This document shows, piece by piece, positions 1-9,187 of a DNA stretch of 64,000 nt. The notes beneath the pieces are model-generated. The model searched no databases. It was not told where the DNA came from and saw nothing but the letters and a program-made list of their open reading frames with translations. Source of the stretch: Novosphingobium sp. AAP83 (GTDB lineage: Bacteria > Pseudomonadota > Alphaproteobacteria > Sphingomonadales > Sphingomonadaceae); NCBI RefSeq assembly GCF_001295795.1, contig NZ_LJHY01000016.1, positions 62,001-126,000 of the forward strand. Reading direction: 5' to 3'. Both the position numbers and the translations under genes were made by a program. Position 1 is the stretch's first letter, and the number at the start of each line of letters is the position of its first letter.

Positions 1-239
1 AGGCGTTCGAGGCTGGCAGGTTCGTTGCGCGACGATGGACGATCTATCACTGCGCCTTCTGTCAGGATCAGGCCAACGCCGCCCTCAGCGCGCCGCCGGT
101 AATATTCAACATGGTCCGCGCCAGGCAATCCGCCTTGGGCAAAGCCCCGGATCATCGGTGCCATGACGATGCGGTTGTTCAATTGCATCGAACCGTGGGT
201 GAACGGTTCGAACAGGATGGCGTGTTCGTGCGTGGTCAT
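1..239 (-). CDS. NADH:flavin oxidoreductase (old yellow enzyme family), 5' part only
   Basis: The reading frame starts at ATG 239 and runs off the left edge, giving about 79 residues. The fragment has the N-terminal old-yellow-enzyme pattern: a start like ILFEPFTHGSMQLNNR, then RIVMAPMIR, and a first-strand block with YYRRRAEGGVGLILTEG. The family binds FMN and reduces activated C=C bonds, and some members act on xenobiotics or dienoyl-CoA. Its ATG overlaps the TGA of the upstream MFS gene by three bases, so it is the third gene of a minus-strand operon of SDR, MFS and this reductase. The catalytic region lies outside the window, so the exact subfamily is open. Confidence 0.85.
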   Translation of the reverse strand, partial: MTTHEHAILFEPFTHGSMQLNNRIVMAPMIRGFAQGGLPGADHVEYYRRRAEGGVGLILTEGAVIDRPSSRNEPASLER

Positions 240-1519
240 TGCGCCACTTGTTCCTTTTCGTGATTGCGGGCCCATGACGGGTAGGCACCCAGCGACAGAA
301 TTAGGCCACCGCAAAAGATCGAGGCGATCATGCCGAAAATCAGGAATGGGGCATATGTGCCATAAACATCGAAGATATAGCCTGCGAGCACGGGGCCGAT
401 CCCCGATCCTGCGGCAATCAAGCTGGCCATCACGCCGAACATTGCGCCAAAGTTGCGCAAGCCGCCGTATGCCGATGTGAGGTAGCTGGCGACTTGCAGC
501 TTGGTGCCCGCGCTGTAGCCGTTGACTACCATCGCAGCTATGATGATCGGCGCGGTGAGATTGGGCAGGAGCAGCAACGCGAAAGCCACCGTGGTCATCC
601 CCAACGTGATGCCTCCGACCCAGCGCACGTGATAGCGATCAAGCAACCAACCGGTGATCAGCTTGCCCGCAATCCCGGCAAAACCGGCGATGCTGGAATA
701 GTAGGCGGCCGTAGTGCGGGTAAGGCCGGTTGATCGCAAGATTTCGAACTGGTGCACGTTAAGCGCGATGGTGACGACCATCATCAAGAACGTGGAAAGG
801 CCGATCCGCCACAGTGCAGAATCGCGCCATGCCTCCGCAATGGAAAGGCCTGGCACATCGAGCAGCGGGCCCTTTGTCGGCACCTCACCCGTCTTGGCCT
901 GCTTTGATTTCGCCATGGCGTAGCCATCGAAAAAGAACAGCGCGCATAACACGAAGGTTAATGTTCCGGCACCGAGGCCCAGCCCAATCCAGGCGCCACG
1001 CCAGCCGTAAGAGTTGATCAGCCAATCGGTCAGCGGCGCAAAAATGATCGCAGCGACTGCGGTGCCAGATAACGTGAGGCCGAGCGCCAAGCCCCTGCCC
1101 TCTTTGAAAACGCTGGAGATTGCGGCGGTCCAGACGGTCGATTTGATCATCACCCCGGCAAAAGCATAGAAGCCCCACAACGCCATCCACTGCACGGGTG
1201 AGCCATTGGCAAGGCTGAAGCCGGAGATGATCAGGCTGGCCAGGACGATCCCCGCCAGCGCCATCCCGCGCGTGCCCCAACGATCAATCAGAGCGCCGAA
1301 GAACGGCGACATCAGGAACGTCAGAATGGCGGTGATCGAAGCGCCGGAGGCTTGCAGCGCCCGGCCCCAGCCGAATTCGCGGCCTAGCGGTTCCATGAAC
1401 AAGCCGGTGGTGACCGAGACAATCGCGCTGAAACCAAAGCCGGTTGCGGCGGCCAGTACCAGAAGCCAATGCTGGCGAAATTCGCCGCGAACGGACGGTG
1501 CGGAAATGGCATTGTTCAT
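236..1519 (-). CDS. MFS transporter
   Basis: This 427-residue protein has about twelve hydrophobic segments. A loop after the second segment (residues about 73-81, GALIDRWGTRG) matches the major facilitator A-motif. The N-terminal block and the EFGWGR stretch after the first segment resemble monocarboxylate or oxalate/formate-type MFS carriers, like the second carrier at 30055. It sits between an SDR (overlap of 4 bases, ATGA) and the ene-reductase fragment, so it is translationally coupled to catabolic enzymes. Uptake of an organic-acid substrate or pathway intermediate is inferred from context. The solute cannot be told from sequence. Confidence 0.9.
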   Translation of the reverse strand: MNNAISAPSVRGEFRQHWLLVLAAATGFGFSAIVSVTTGLFMEPLGREFGWGRALQASGASITAILTFLMSPFFGALIDRWGTRGMALAGIVLASLIISGFSLANGSPVQWMALWGFYAFAGVMIKSTVWTAAISSVFKEGRGLALGLTLSGTAVAAIIFAPLTDWLINSYGWRGAWIGLGLGAGTLTFVLCALFFFDGYAMAKSKQAKTGEVPTKGPLLDVPGLSIAEAWRDSALWRIGLSTFLMMVVTIALNVHQFEILRSTGLTRTTAAYYSSIAGFAGIAGKLITGWLLDRYHVRWVGGITLGMTTVAFALLLLPNLTAPIIIAAMVVNGYSAGTKLQVASYLTSAYGGLRNFGAMFGVMASLIAAGSGIGPVLAGYIFDVYGTYAPFLIFGMIASIFCGGLILSLGAYPSWARNHEKEQVAQ

Positions 1520-2277
1520 CCTGCGGTGACCCCTTTGTCCATTTGCAGAACCGCGCCATGAAATCCGCGTGACGCATCCGAGGCGAGGTAGGCGACCATG
1601 TCGGCCATCTCCTCCACCTCGACCAGCCCGCGCAGAGGCCGGAAGCGCGCAAGCAATTCGGGATCGGCCCCGGGCGGCGGAACGAAGTTTGCTGCGATCG
1701 GTGTGGACATCCCGCCGGGCGAAAGCGCGTTGATGCGGATGGGCTGCTTCAGATATTCCATCGCCATCGCTTTAGTCATATGCACAAGGCCTGCTTTTGT
1801 TGCGCAATAGGCTGCAGCGTAGGCCTGCCCCATATGCGCGGCGAGCGAGGCCACGTTGACGATGGCACCATTCGTTTTCAGCAGGTGCGGAATGGCCGTC
1901 TGGCTCAACAGGAAGGGCGCAGTGAGGTTTACCGCGAGGACCAGGTTCCAATCGGCCAGGAGCATTTCGTGGCTGTTGGCGAGTTTCAGGACTCCCGCCA
2001 CGTTGCACAAGGCATCCAGCCTGCCGAAACTGTCCACTGCCGCTGCCACACTGGACGCGCAATTGGCGGCTTGAGACAGATCGGCCACGTGAACCAGCGC
2101 GATACGGCCTGCGGCCTCGATTTCTATAGCGGTTTCGGCCAACCCTTTGGCTTTGATATCGACAATACACACATCCGCGCCGGCCCGTGCCAGCTTGATC
2201 GCCGTTGCGCGGCCAAGCCCGCCGCCTGCGCCGGTAATCAACGCAACTTTGTCCGCCATATCGCCCGCCATATGCAT
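1516..2277 (-). CDS. SDR family NAD(P)-dependent oxidoreductase
   Basis: Classical short-chain dehydrogenase of 253 residues. The cofactor motif TGAGGGLG is at residues 15-22, an acidic D40 at the end of beta-2 favours NAD(H), NVAG (a variant of NNAG) is at 92-95, and the catalytic residues are S144, Y157 and K161 (YCATK). Three ATGs lie close together (2277, 2271, 2259). A GGAGAG Shine-Dalgarno just upstream supports 2277 or 2271. It is the first gene of a minus-strand operon with MFS and ene-reductase, divergent from the BVMO operon. It probably oxidises a secondary alcohol to the ketone, or the reverse, in the same pathway; that role is inference. Confidence 0.92.
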   Translation of the reverse strand: MHMAGDMADKVALITGAGGGLGRATAIKLARAGADVCIVDIKAKGLAETAIEIEAAGRIALVHVADLSQAANCASSVAAAVDSFGRLDALCNVAGVLKLANSHEMLLADWNLVLAVNLTAPFLLSQTAIPHLLKTNGAIVNVASLAAHMGQAYAAAYCATKAGLVHMTKAMAMEYLKQPIRINALSPGGMSTPIAANFVPPPGADPELLARFRPLRGLVEVEEMADMVAYLASDASRGFHGAVLQMDKGVTAG

Positions 2278-2397
2278 CCCGTCTCTCTCCTATCGGATTG
2301 ATTGCATGCGCTTTGGCGCCCGGTTTCGACCAATCCTGCGCAAGACATATCAAAATGCACCGCCGTGCAGCGGCTTGTTTCACCACGCCTTCTGCAA

Positions 2398-2411
2398 ATC
2401 GCGGGCGCGAT
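2398..2411. promoter_or_regulatory. palindrome in the divergent SDR/BVMO promoter region
   Basis: ATCGCG and CGCGAT, separated by GG, form a perfect inverted repeat in the 261-base gap between the divergent SDR and BVMO genes. The identical 14 bases occur at 16139-16152, also between divergently transcribed genes. It is a candidate operator for a shared regulator. The rest of this gap shows no convincing -35/-10 pair. Confidence 0.4.
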
Positions 2412-2538
2412 GGCCATGCCCTGCAAAATGCCCCCTTTTAACGTGGTGGCGATTTGATGGACGGGGTGTTGGTTTGAGGTGGATTCAGGGCTGCAGCGGA
2501 TTAATGACTGGCCTCTGCAATACATCCCAGGAAACCAG

Positions 2539-4365
2539 ATGACCTGCCACCCCACCACCACGCCATTGCCCGATACGATTGATTTTACGGCCTTGCGTGA
2601 CAAATACCGTGTCGAACGGGCGCGGCGGCTGCGCAAAGAGGGTCAGGCGCAATATGTGCGGCCAAGTGGCAGCTTCGTGCCCGATTATTCGGTTGATCCT
2701 TACAAGGCGGTCGTGCCGCGTGATGCGCTGGATGAAGATATCGACGCGATCGTGCTTGGCGCGGGCTGGGGCGGCATCATGGCGGGCCATTACCTTGTAA
2801 AGCAAGGCGTCACCAACTTCCGCAACATCGATACCGCAGGCGATTTCGGCGGGGTGTGGTACTGGAACCAGTACCCAGGCGTGCAGTGCGATAACGATGC
2901 CTATTGCTACCTGCCGTTTCTGGAAGAAATGGGCTTCATGCCGTCGAAGAAGTTTTCGGACGGCCATGAAATCCAGGCCTACGCCAAGTCCATTGCGGTG
3001 CGTGGTGGCTTTGCTGAACGCGCCCTGTTCCACACGCAAGTGACCAGTGTGATATGGGACGACGCGGGCGCCCGCTGGCACATCACCACCAACCGTGGCG
3101 ATGCGATCCGTGCGCGCTATGTGGTGACGGCATCGGGCGTATTGAACATGCCCAAGCTGCCAGCGGTGAAAGGCATTGAAAAGTTCAAAGGCAAGATCTT
3201 CCACACCTCGCGCTGGGATTATGATTACACTGGCGGCGCATACGGCGATCCGCAACTGGACAAGCTGGGCGACAAGCGTGTGGCCATTGTCGGAACGGGT
3301 GCAACCGCCATCCAGACCGTGCCGCCGCTTGCCGAGCATTCCAAGCACTTGTTCGTTATCCAGCGTACGCCATCAACGGTCGACAAGCGCCCCAACCCGC
3401 CGACCAGCGCCGAATGGGCAAGTTCGCTCAAGCCCGGCTGGCAGAAGGAGCGGATCGCCAACTTCCACCGTGGCGCACAAGAAGTGTTCCAGCCCGGCGA
3501 AACCGATCTGATTTGCGACATCTGGACCGAGATCAATCGCAACCTCTCTGCTGAAATTGCCGCTGCAGGCAAAGAGCTGACGATGGAAGAATTCATGGCC
3601 AAGCGCGATGAAATGGACTTCCGCGTGATGGAGCGCTTGCGCGCGCGTTGCGATGAACTGGTGGAAGACCCCGCGACCGCAGAAGCGCTCAAGCCGTACT
3701 ATTACCACATGTGCAAGCGCCCTCTTTCCAGCGATGCCTTTTACCCCGCGTTCAATCGCCCCAACGTGACTCTGGTCGATGTGTCTGACACGCAAGGCCT
3801 TGAGGAGATGACCGAAAATGGCTTCATGGCGGGCGGTGAAGAACACGAGATCGACTGCATCATTTTTGCCAGCGGTTTCGAGGTGACATCCGATCTTGAG
3901 CGGCGCTGGAGCATTGGCAAATTCGAAGGCCGTGGCGGCGTTTCGATTTACGATCACTGGCGCGATGGCCCTGCCACGCTGCACGGCATCACCACGCATA
4001 ATTTCCCGAACATGGGCTTCATCGGCTATATCCAGGGCGGCATCAATTCATCGGTGACCGAGCATTTCGGTGGACAATGCGCGCATATCGCATGGATCAT
4101 TGGCGAGGCGCTGCGGCGCGGGGTTAACGCAGTTGAGCCAACCCAAGAAGCCCAAGATGCCTATGTAAAGACCTACAACGAAATCAAAATGGACGTCTCG
4201 GAACTGCAGCTGCGCTGCCCGCCCGGATACTTCAACAATGAAGGTGACACCAAGCCCAAGTGGGCGCTGTTCCCGGGTTGGGGTTACGGCTGGGATCACT
4301 TTGAAGCGATGCTGGCGCAGTGGCGCGATGCCGGTGACATGGAAGGGATGGCGGTGACGGCTTAA
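2539..4365 (+). CDS. Baeyer-Villiger monooxygenase (flavin-containing, NADPH-dependent)
   Basis: Type I BVMO of 608 residues. It has an FAD Rossmann motif GAGWGG (74-79), the BVMO fingerprint F-x-G-x3-H-x3-W-D at 216-227, and a second nucleotide-binding motif GTGATA (252-257). The length and N-terminal extension of about 65 residues resemble the larger BVMOs acting on bulky or macrocyclic ketones rather than the roughly 540-residue cyclohexanone enzymes. The ATG at 2539 is preferred because AGGA lies seven bases upstream; a GTG at 2479 would add 20 residues. First gene of a plus-strand operon with a Rieske oxygenase 26 bases downstream. It should insert oxygen next to a ketone to give an ester or lactone. 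Confidence 0.93.
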   Translation: MTCHPTTTPLPDTIDFTALRDKYRVERARRLRKEGQAQYVRPSGSFVPDYSVDPYKAVVPRDALDEDIDAIVLGAGWGGIMAGHYLVKQGVTNFRNIDTAGDFGGVWYWNQYPGVQCDNDAYCYLPFLEEMGFMPSKKFSDGHEIQAYAKSIAVRGGFAERALFHTQVTSVIWDDAGARWHITTNRGDAIRARYVVTASGVLNMPKLPAVKGIEKFKGKIFHTSRWDYDYTGGAYGDPQLDKLGDKRVAIVGTGATAIQTVPPLAEHSKHLFVIQRTPSTVDKRPNPPTSAEWASSLKPGWQKERIANFHRGAQEVFQPGETDLICDIWTEINRNLSAEIAAAGKELTMEEFMAKRDEMDFRVMERLRARCDELVEDPATAEALKPYYYHMCKRPLSSDAFYPAFNRPNVTLVDVSDTQGLEEMTENGFMAGGEEHEIDCIIFASGFEVTSDLERRWSIGKFEGRGGVSIYDHWRDGPATLHGITTHNFPNMGFIGYIQGGINSSVTEHFGGQCAHIAWIIGEALRRGVNAVEPTQEAQDAYVKTYNEIKMDVSELQLRCPPGYFNNEGDTKPKWALFPGWGYGWDHFEAMLAQWRDAGDMEGMAVTA

Positions 4366-4391
4366 ACCGCTGCCCTGCCGAGGAGCATGAT

Positions 4392-5774
4392 ATGACCGAA
4401 CCAACCAATATCACACCCAAAGACCTCGATGACGAGGTTGCGGTCACTTATGGCACCGAGGCGTTTCTTTCAGAAGAATATCTGAAGGTTGAAAAAGAAC
4501 GCTTGTGGCCGCGCGTGTGGCAGATGGCGGGGCGCGAGGAAGACATTCCGAACGTCGGCGATTACTTCACGTACGATATCTGCGATGATTCCATCATCGT
4601 CATCCGGACCGCTCCTGATACGATCAAGGCGTTTTACAACGTGTGCGCGCATCGTGGACGCCAGTTGATTGATGTGCCTGCGGGCAGCAACGGTGTGCGC
4701 GGCAATGCGCGCAGCTTTGTTTGCGCGTTCCACGGGTGGTCTTATGACATTGAAGGCCACAACAACTACATTCTCGATGAGGATGACTGGGGTGGTGCGA
4801 TCAATCCCAATTGCACATCGCTGACCCCGGTCCGCGTCGATACCTGGGGCGGTTACCTCTATATCGACCAGCGCGAGGAAGCGGCTGAAAGCCTTGAAGA
4901 GTTTCTGGGTGATGCCGGGCGTATCCTGTCACACTTCGAATTGGACAAGATGCGCTATAAGTGGCGGCAATGGTGCATTTATCCGGCCAACTGGAAGACT
5001 TCGATCGAGGCTTTCATGGAGCCATATCACACCACCGCAACGCATCATCAGTTGACCGCATTTGCCGAATTCTATGCCTATTCCAAGCAATATGGCCTGC
5101 ACAGTGTATCCGGTTTCGATCAGCGCAAATCTGCTGAATCGAGCACGCAGGGCGGTTCGGTCAGCCGTGCGGGCAAAGGTGCCGATCCGCGCATCTCGAC
5201 CTATGAACTGGCGTACGAGAATTACACCACAATCAATTATTCGGCATCGACCGATACGCTGATCAATGCGGCGCGCCGTTTGCAGGATGAGCTGCCCGAA
5301 GGATCAACCGTGGGCGAAGTGATGGCGCATTGGATGGCTTCGGCCAAAGCCGATGATGCGGCGCGTGGAGTGATCTGGCCAGAAATTCCTCCTGCGGTCA
5401 TGGCCGAGGCGGGCCTTGCCTGGACGCTGTTTCCCAACCAAAACATCCTGCAAGGGGTGACCTTCGCGCTGGCCTATCGCGCGCGGCCTTATGGCAACGA
5501 TCCCGATATGTGCATCTTCGAGGCCTATGCGCTTGAGCGCTATCCCGAAGGCGAGGAGCCGAAGACCGAGTGGGTTGAGGCCGAGCCGACCGAAGAAAAC
5601 TGGGGCAAGGTTCTCGCCCAGGATTTTGCCAACATGAAGTGGGTGCACAAAGGCATGAAATCGCGCGGCTTCAAAGGCGCGCTGCCCAACCCGCATCAGG
5701 AACAGAAAATCATCAATGCACACCGCAACCTCGCCGAATTCACCGGAATCGGCGCGCCAAGGATTTTGAAATGA
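4392..5774 (+). CDS. Rieske non-haem iron oxygenase, alpha subunit (first)
   Basis: 460 residues. The Rieske [2Fe-2S] ligands are C85, H87, C111 and H114, with 23 residues between the pairs, longer than the usual 15-17. The catalytic iron site is H213 and H218 in EPYHTTATH, with D372 as likely third ligand and E210 at the position that bridges to the Rieske centre. The protein is the closest relative in the window of the oxygenase at 20236, which has the same cluster spacing. No beta subunit follows. A GAGGAG ribosome site precedes the ATG, and the stop overlaps the start of the TPP enzyme. It probably hydroxylates or O-demethylates a ring substrate using electrons from a ferredoxin. Confidence 0.92.
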   Translation: MTEPTNITPKDLDDEVAVTYGTEAFLSEEYLKVEKERLWPRVWQMAGREEDIPNVGDYFTYDICDDSIIVIRTAPDTIKAFYNVCAHRGRQLIDVPAGSNGVRGNARSFVCAFHGWSYDIEGHNNYILDEDDWGGAINPNCTSLTPVRVDTWGGYLYIDQREEAAESLEEFLGDAGRILSHFELDKMRYKWRQWCIYPANWKTSIEAFMEPYHTTATHHQLTAFAEFYAYSKQYGLHSVSGFDQRKSAESSTQGGSVSRAGKGADPRISTYELAYENYTTINYSASTDTLINAARRLQDELPEGSTVGEVMAHWMASAKADDAARGVIWPEIPPAVMAEAGLAWTLFPNQNILQGVTFALAYRARPYGNDPDMCIFEAYALERYPEGEEPKTEWVEAEPTEENWGKVLAQDFANMKWVHKGMKSRGFKGALPNPHQEQKIINAHRNLAEFTGIGAPRILK

Positions 5775-7600
5775 GCTATGACGATCCCAAGCCCGCTCAG
5801 CCAGTTTCGCTACTACCAGGGCAAGCCGCGCCAACAAACACCGCAACGTCTGAGTTGAAGGTGATGGCCGGCGGCACCCCGGTCTACAAGCGCATCCTTG
5901 ACCTTTTCGAAGCCGAAGGCATCAAGACGCTGTTCGGCATTCCTGATCCGAACTTTGTGCATCTGTGCCTTGAAGCCGAAGCGCGCGGTTGGACCGTGGT
6001 ATCGCCGCACCATGAAGCGGCCGCCGGTTTCATGGCCGAGGCCGCATCGCGCATCACCGGCAAGCCTGCCGTTTGCTTTGGCACACTCGGGCCGGGCCTT
6101 GCCAACATGATGCCCGCGATCCAGTGCTGCAAAGTTGAAAACTCGCCGGTCATCTTCATCGGTGGCCAGCGCGCGCGAGTGACAGAACGCCGCGTCCGTC
6201 GCGGGCGTATCCAGTTCGTCCGTCAGGAACCGATGATCGAAGACAGCGTCAAGTATTCGGGCGCCATCGAGTATGCCGAGCAAACCGATGAAGTTGTCCG
6301 TGAAGCCATTCGCGTGGCGATGTCGGGCACGCCCGGCCCCACGTATATCGAATACCCTTCGCACATCATCCTTGAAGAGCTTGATGTTCCTGAAGTGCTG
6401 CCGCCACACCGCTATCGCCTGACCAATCAGGGTGCCGATGGTGACCGTATTGCAGAAGCGGCAGAGCTGATCCTGAAGGCGAAGAATCCGATCCTGCTGG
6501 TGGGCCATGCCGTGCACACCACCAAGTCTGGCGAAGCGGTCAAGGCACTCGCGCTCAAAATGAATTGCCCGGTGATCCAGACCTCTGGCGGCACCAGCTA
6601 TATCGAGGGTATTGAAGACCGTACGTTCCAGTATGTGTTCTCGGACGCCTCGATCGAAGCGGTGGAAGCATCAGATTGTGTGGTCGCGCTGGCCACAGAA
6701 CTGGGCGAACCCTTGCACTTCGGCCGCTGGCGCCATTGGTATGCAGGCGAAGCCAACCGCAAGTGGATCTACGTTCAGCAAGACCCGACAGCGATAGGCG
6801 TGAACCGTCCGATCGACGTGCCGTTGGTGGGCGATGTGCGCGCAGTTGTGCCGCAGCTTACCCGCGCACTGGGCGAAGGCCGTCCCGCAGGCGAAGACCT
6901 CGCCAAGTTCATGCGCGACGGACAAGCCGAACTGGATGAATTGGCCATTGAAACGCTGACCAAGAGCGATGGCACGGGCAATGTGCCAGTCCACACCTCG
7001 CGGTTCATCGTGGAAGCAACCAAGGCGTTCCCCAAAGACGGCATTATGATCCGCGATGGCGGCGCTTCGGTGGTGTTTGGCTGGACTTATAACCAGTGCA
7101 AGCCGAACGACGTGATCTGGAACCAGAACTATGGCCACATCGGCACCGGCCTGCCGTACGCCACGGGCGCAATGCTGGCTGATATTGCCGAAACCGGTGT
7201 TACCCGCCCCGGTATGCTGGTCACCTCGGACAGCTCGTTCCTGTTCCACATCGCCGAGCTGGAAGTGGCTGTGCGCCGCAACCTGCCGCTGGTGTGCGTG
7301 GTTGCGGTCGATTTCCAGTGGGGTCTTGAAGTGGGCGTGTACAAACGCACATTTGGCCCTGGCACCGCCGAAACCGGCACGCACTGGAGCGACAAGGTGC
7401 GTTTCGACAAGATCGCTGAAGGCCTTGGTGCCCATGGCGAATTCGTGCCGACCGCCGATGGCATTGGCCCTGCAATTGCGCGCGCTTATGCCCGCGGCGG
7501 ACCGACCGTCATTCACGTGCCGATCGATCCGAAGGCCAACTCGGAAGAAATGCCAAAGTACGACAAGTTCCGTACCTGGTACGCTGAAGGCACGCAGTAA
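5771..7600 (+). CDS. thiamine-pyrophosphate-dependent enzyme (acetolactate synthase-like family)
   Basis: 609 residues from ATG 5771, which overlaps the preceding TGA (ATGA). It has the three-domain layout of the acetolactate synthase / decarboxylase superfamily: N-terminal TPP domain with catalytic Glu E82 (in HHEAAAGFMAEA), a central domain, and a C-terminal TPP domain. The metal-binding motif normally written GDG...NN is altered: SDS (486-488) replaces GDG and D514 stands where the Asn ligand is expected. D487 is kept. Context between ring-cleaving oxygenases and an aldehyde dehydrogenase suggests a 2-keto acid decarboxylase or carboligase/C-C lyase; the exact reaction is unknown. A hairpin terminator follows. 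Confidence 0.88.
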   Translation: MSYDDPKPAQPVSLLPGQAAPTNTATSELKVMAGGTPVYKRILDLFEAEGIKTLFGIPDPNFVHLCLEAEARGWTVVSPHHEAAAGFMAEAASRITGKPAVCFGTLGPGLANMMPAIQCCKVENSPVIFIGGQRARVTERRVRRGRIQFVRQEPMIEDSVKYSGAIEYAEQTDEVVREAIRVAMSGTPGPTYIEYPSHIILEELDVPEVLPPHRYRLTNQGADGDRIAEAAELILKAKNPILLVGHAVHTTKSGEAVKALALKMNCPVIQTSGGTSYIEGIEDRTFQYVFSDASIEAVEASDCVVALATELGEPLHFGRWRHWYAGEANRKWIYVQQDPTAIGVNRPIDVPLVGDVRAVVPQLTRALGEGRPAGEDLAKFMRDGQAELDELAIETLTKSDGTGNVPVHTSRFIVEATKAFPKDGIMIRDGGASVVFGWTYNQCKPNDVIWNQNYGHIGTGLPYATGAMLADIAETGVTRPGMLVTSDSSFLFHIAELEVAVRRNLPLVCVVAVDFQWGLEVGVYKRTFGPGTAETGTHWSDKVRFDKIAEGLGAHGEFVPTADGIGPAIARAYARGGPTVIHVPIDPKANSEEMPKYDKFRTWYAEGTQ

Positions 7601-7611
7601 GCACGGCCGCT

Positions 7612-7662
7612 GCGGCTTTCCCGTCCTGATCCGTCAGGCCGGGAAAGCTGCCGCTTTTTGTT
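7612..7662 (+). terminator. Rho-independent terminator after the TPP gene
   Basis: A 12-base-pair stem (one G-U) pairs GCGGCTTTCCCG with CGGGAAAGCTGC. An inner CCTGA/TCAGG stem extends it, and CGCTTTTTGTTT follows. It separates the BVMO-Rieske-TPP block from the aldehyde dehydrogenase, which then needs its own promoter in 7663-7740 or partial readthrough. Confidence 0.8.
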
Positions 7663-7753
7663 TGCCAACGTCGCACAGGCGATGTCGGCACGATGCGGTG
7701 ACAAGCCTCCCATAGCCCGATAACTACAGGGCATAAGTTTTGGAGAGGCAGAG

Positions 7754-9163
7754 ATGCGCAGCTACACCCAGTTCTATATCGATCGCAAATGGGTTGACCC
7801 GGTCACACCCGCTACCGCCGACGTGATCAATCCTGCGACTGAAGACGTTTCGGGCACGATTTCGTTGGGATCGGTAGCCGACGTTGACAAAGCCGTGGCC
7901 GCTGCGCGCAAGGCGTTTGGCGTATGGTCGCAATCGAGCGTTGCCGAGCGGCTGGAATTGCTGCGCGGGATTCAGGCGGAATACGCCAACCGTATGCAGG
8001 AAATGGGCGAAGCGGTTACCGAAGAGATGGGCGCGCCGATTGCGCTGGGCTGCGGATTTCAGGCAGGGCTTGGCGCGGGCCATCTGCAAACCGCCATCGA
8101 AGTACTGGAAAACTTCAAGTTCGAAGAGCAGAAGGGCGCGCATCTTATCGTGCGTGAACCGATTGGCGTTTGCGGATTGATCACGCCATGGAACTGGCCA
8201 CTCAATCAGGTGACCGTCAAGGTATTCCCGGCGCTGGCCACGGGCTGCACATCAGTGCTGAAGCCGCCGCAACTTGCGCCTTATTCTGCACAAATCCTTG
8301 CCGAAATCATGCACAAGGCGGGCACTCCTGCGGGCGTGTTCAACATGATCCAAGGGCAAGGCAGCGTCATCGGGAGCGCGCTTTCCAAACATGCCGACGT
8401 CGATATGGTCAGCTTCACCGGGTCAGAGCCGGTGGGCATCCAAATCAGCAAGGACGCGGCCGATACGGTCAAACGCGTCGGGCTGGAACTGGGCGGCAAG
8501 AGCGCGTGGATCATCCTTGATGATGCGGACATGGCGGGCAATGTTGCAGCCGCAACCGGTGGCATGATGGTCAATGCAGGCCAGACCTGTTCGGCAGGTT
8601 CGCGTCTGCTGGTGCCGCGTTCGCGGCTGGACGAGGCTGTGGCCGCGGCCAAGGCGGCGTGCGAGGGCGTGAGTGTGGGCGATCCGCATTCGGACGTGGC
8701 GATGGGGCCCGTCGTGTCCAAATCGCAGTGGAACATCATTCAAGGCTATATCCAGAAGGGCCTTGATGAAGGCGCAACGCTGGTTTCGGGTGGACTGGGC
8801 CGTCCCGATGGGCTGAGCCGTGGTTATTTCGTCAAGCCGACGGTGTTTGCCTGCACCAACGATGCGGTGATCGCGCGTGAGGAAATCTTCGGGCCGGTGC
8901 TGGTGATCATCGCCTATGATGATCTTGATCATGCGGTCGAGATTGCCAACGACAGCGTGTTCGGGCTTGGCGGCTATGTCAGCGGACAGAACCGCGACAC
9001 GGCGATTGCACTGGCGCGGCGGATGCGCACGGGCGCGGTCTGGGTCAACGGCGGGTTTGATTTCCACGCACCGTTCGGCGGCTACAAGCATTCGGGCAAT
9101 GGCCGCGAATGGGGCGAGGCTGGCTTCCACGAATATCTCGAGATCAAATCGATCATCGGCTGA
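7754..9163 (+). CDS. aldehyde dehydrogenase family protein
   Basis: 469 residues of the NAD(P)+-dependent ALDH superfamily. Visible landmarks are N147 in PWNWP, FTGSEPVG (221-228), the general base E245 in ELGGKS, and the nucleophile C279 in GQTCSAGSR. All catalytic residues are present. GGAGAGG lies eight bases before ATG 7754. It stands downstream of a TPP decarboxylase-like enzyme, which fits oxidation of an aldehyde produced by decarboxylation or by ring opening. It is followed after 24 bases by the SMP-30-type hydrolase, with which it probably forms a transcription unit. Confidence 0.93.
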   Translation: MRSYTQFYIDRKWVDPVTPATADVINPATEDVSGTISLGSVADVDKAVAAARKAFGVWSQSSVAERLELLRGIQAEYANRMQEMGEAVTEEMGAPIALGCGFQAGLGAGHLQTAIEVLENFKFEEQKGAHLIVREPIGVCGLITPWNWPLNQVTVKVFPALATGCTSVLKPPQLAPYSAQILAEIMHKAGTPAGVFNMIQGQGSVIGSALSKHADVDMVSFTGSEPVGIQISKDAADTVKRVGLELGGKSAWIILDDADMAGNVAAATGGMMVNAGQTCSAGSRLLVPRSRLDEAVAAAKAACEGVSVGDPHSDVAMGPVVSKSQWNIIQGYIQKGLDEGATLVSGGLGRPDGLSRGYFVKPTVFACTNDAVIAREEIFGPVLVIIAYDDLDHAVEIANDSVFGLGGYVSGQNRDTAIALARRMRTGAVWVNGGFDFHAPFGGYKHSGNGREWGEAGFHEYLEIKSIIG

Positions 9164-9187
9164 ACCTGATCTTGTGGGAGAGATTGA

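Noticed and set aside
2485..3348. Long open frame antisense to the BVMO gene
   Set aside because: It is the codon-position shadow of a high-GC gene, has low-complexity His/Arg/Val content and no recognisable domain. Other antisense frames (10916-11968, 15013-16053, 27535-28476, 38714-39754) are rejected for the same reason.
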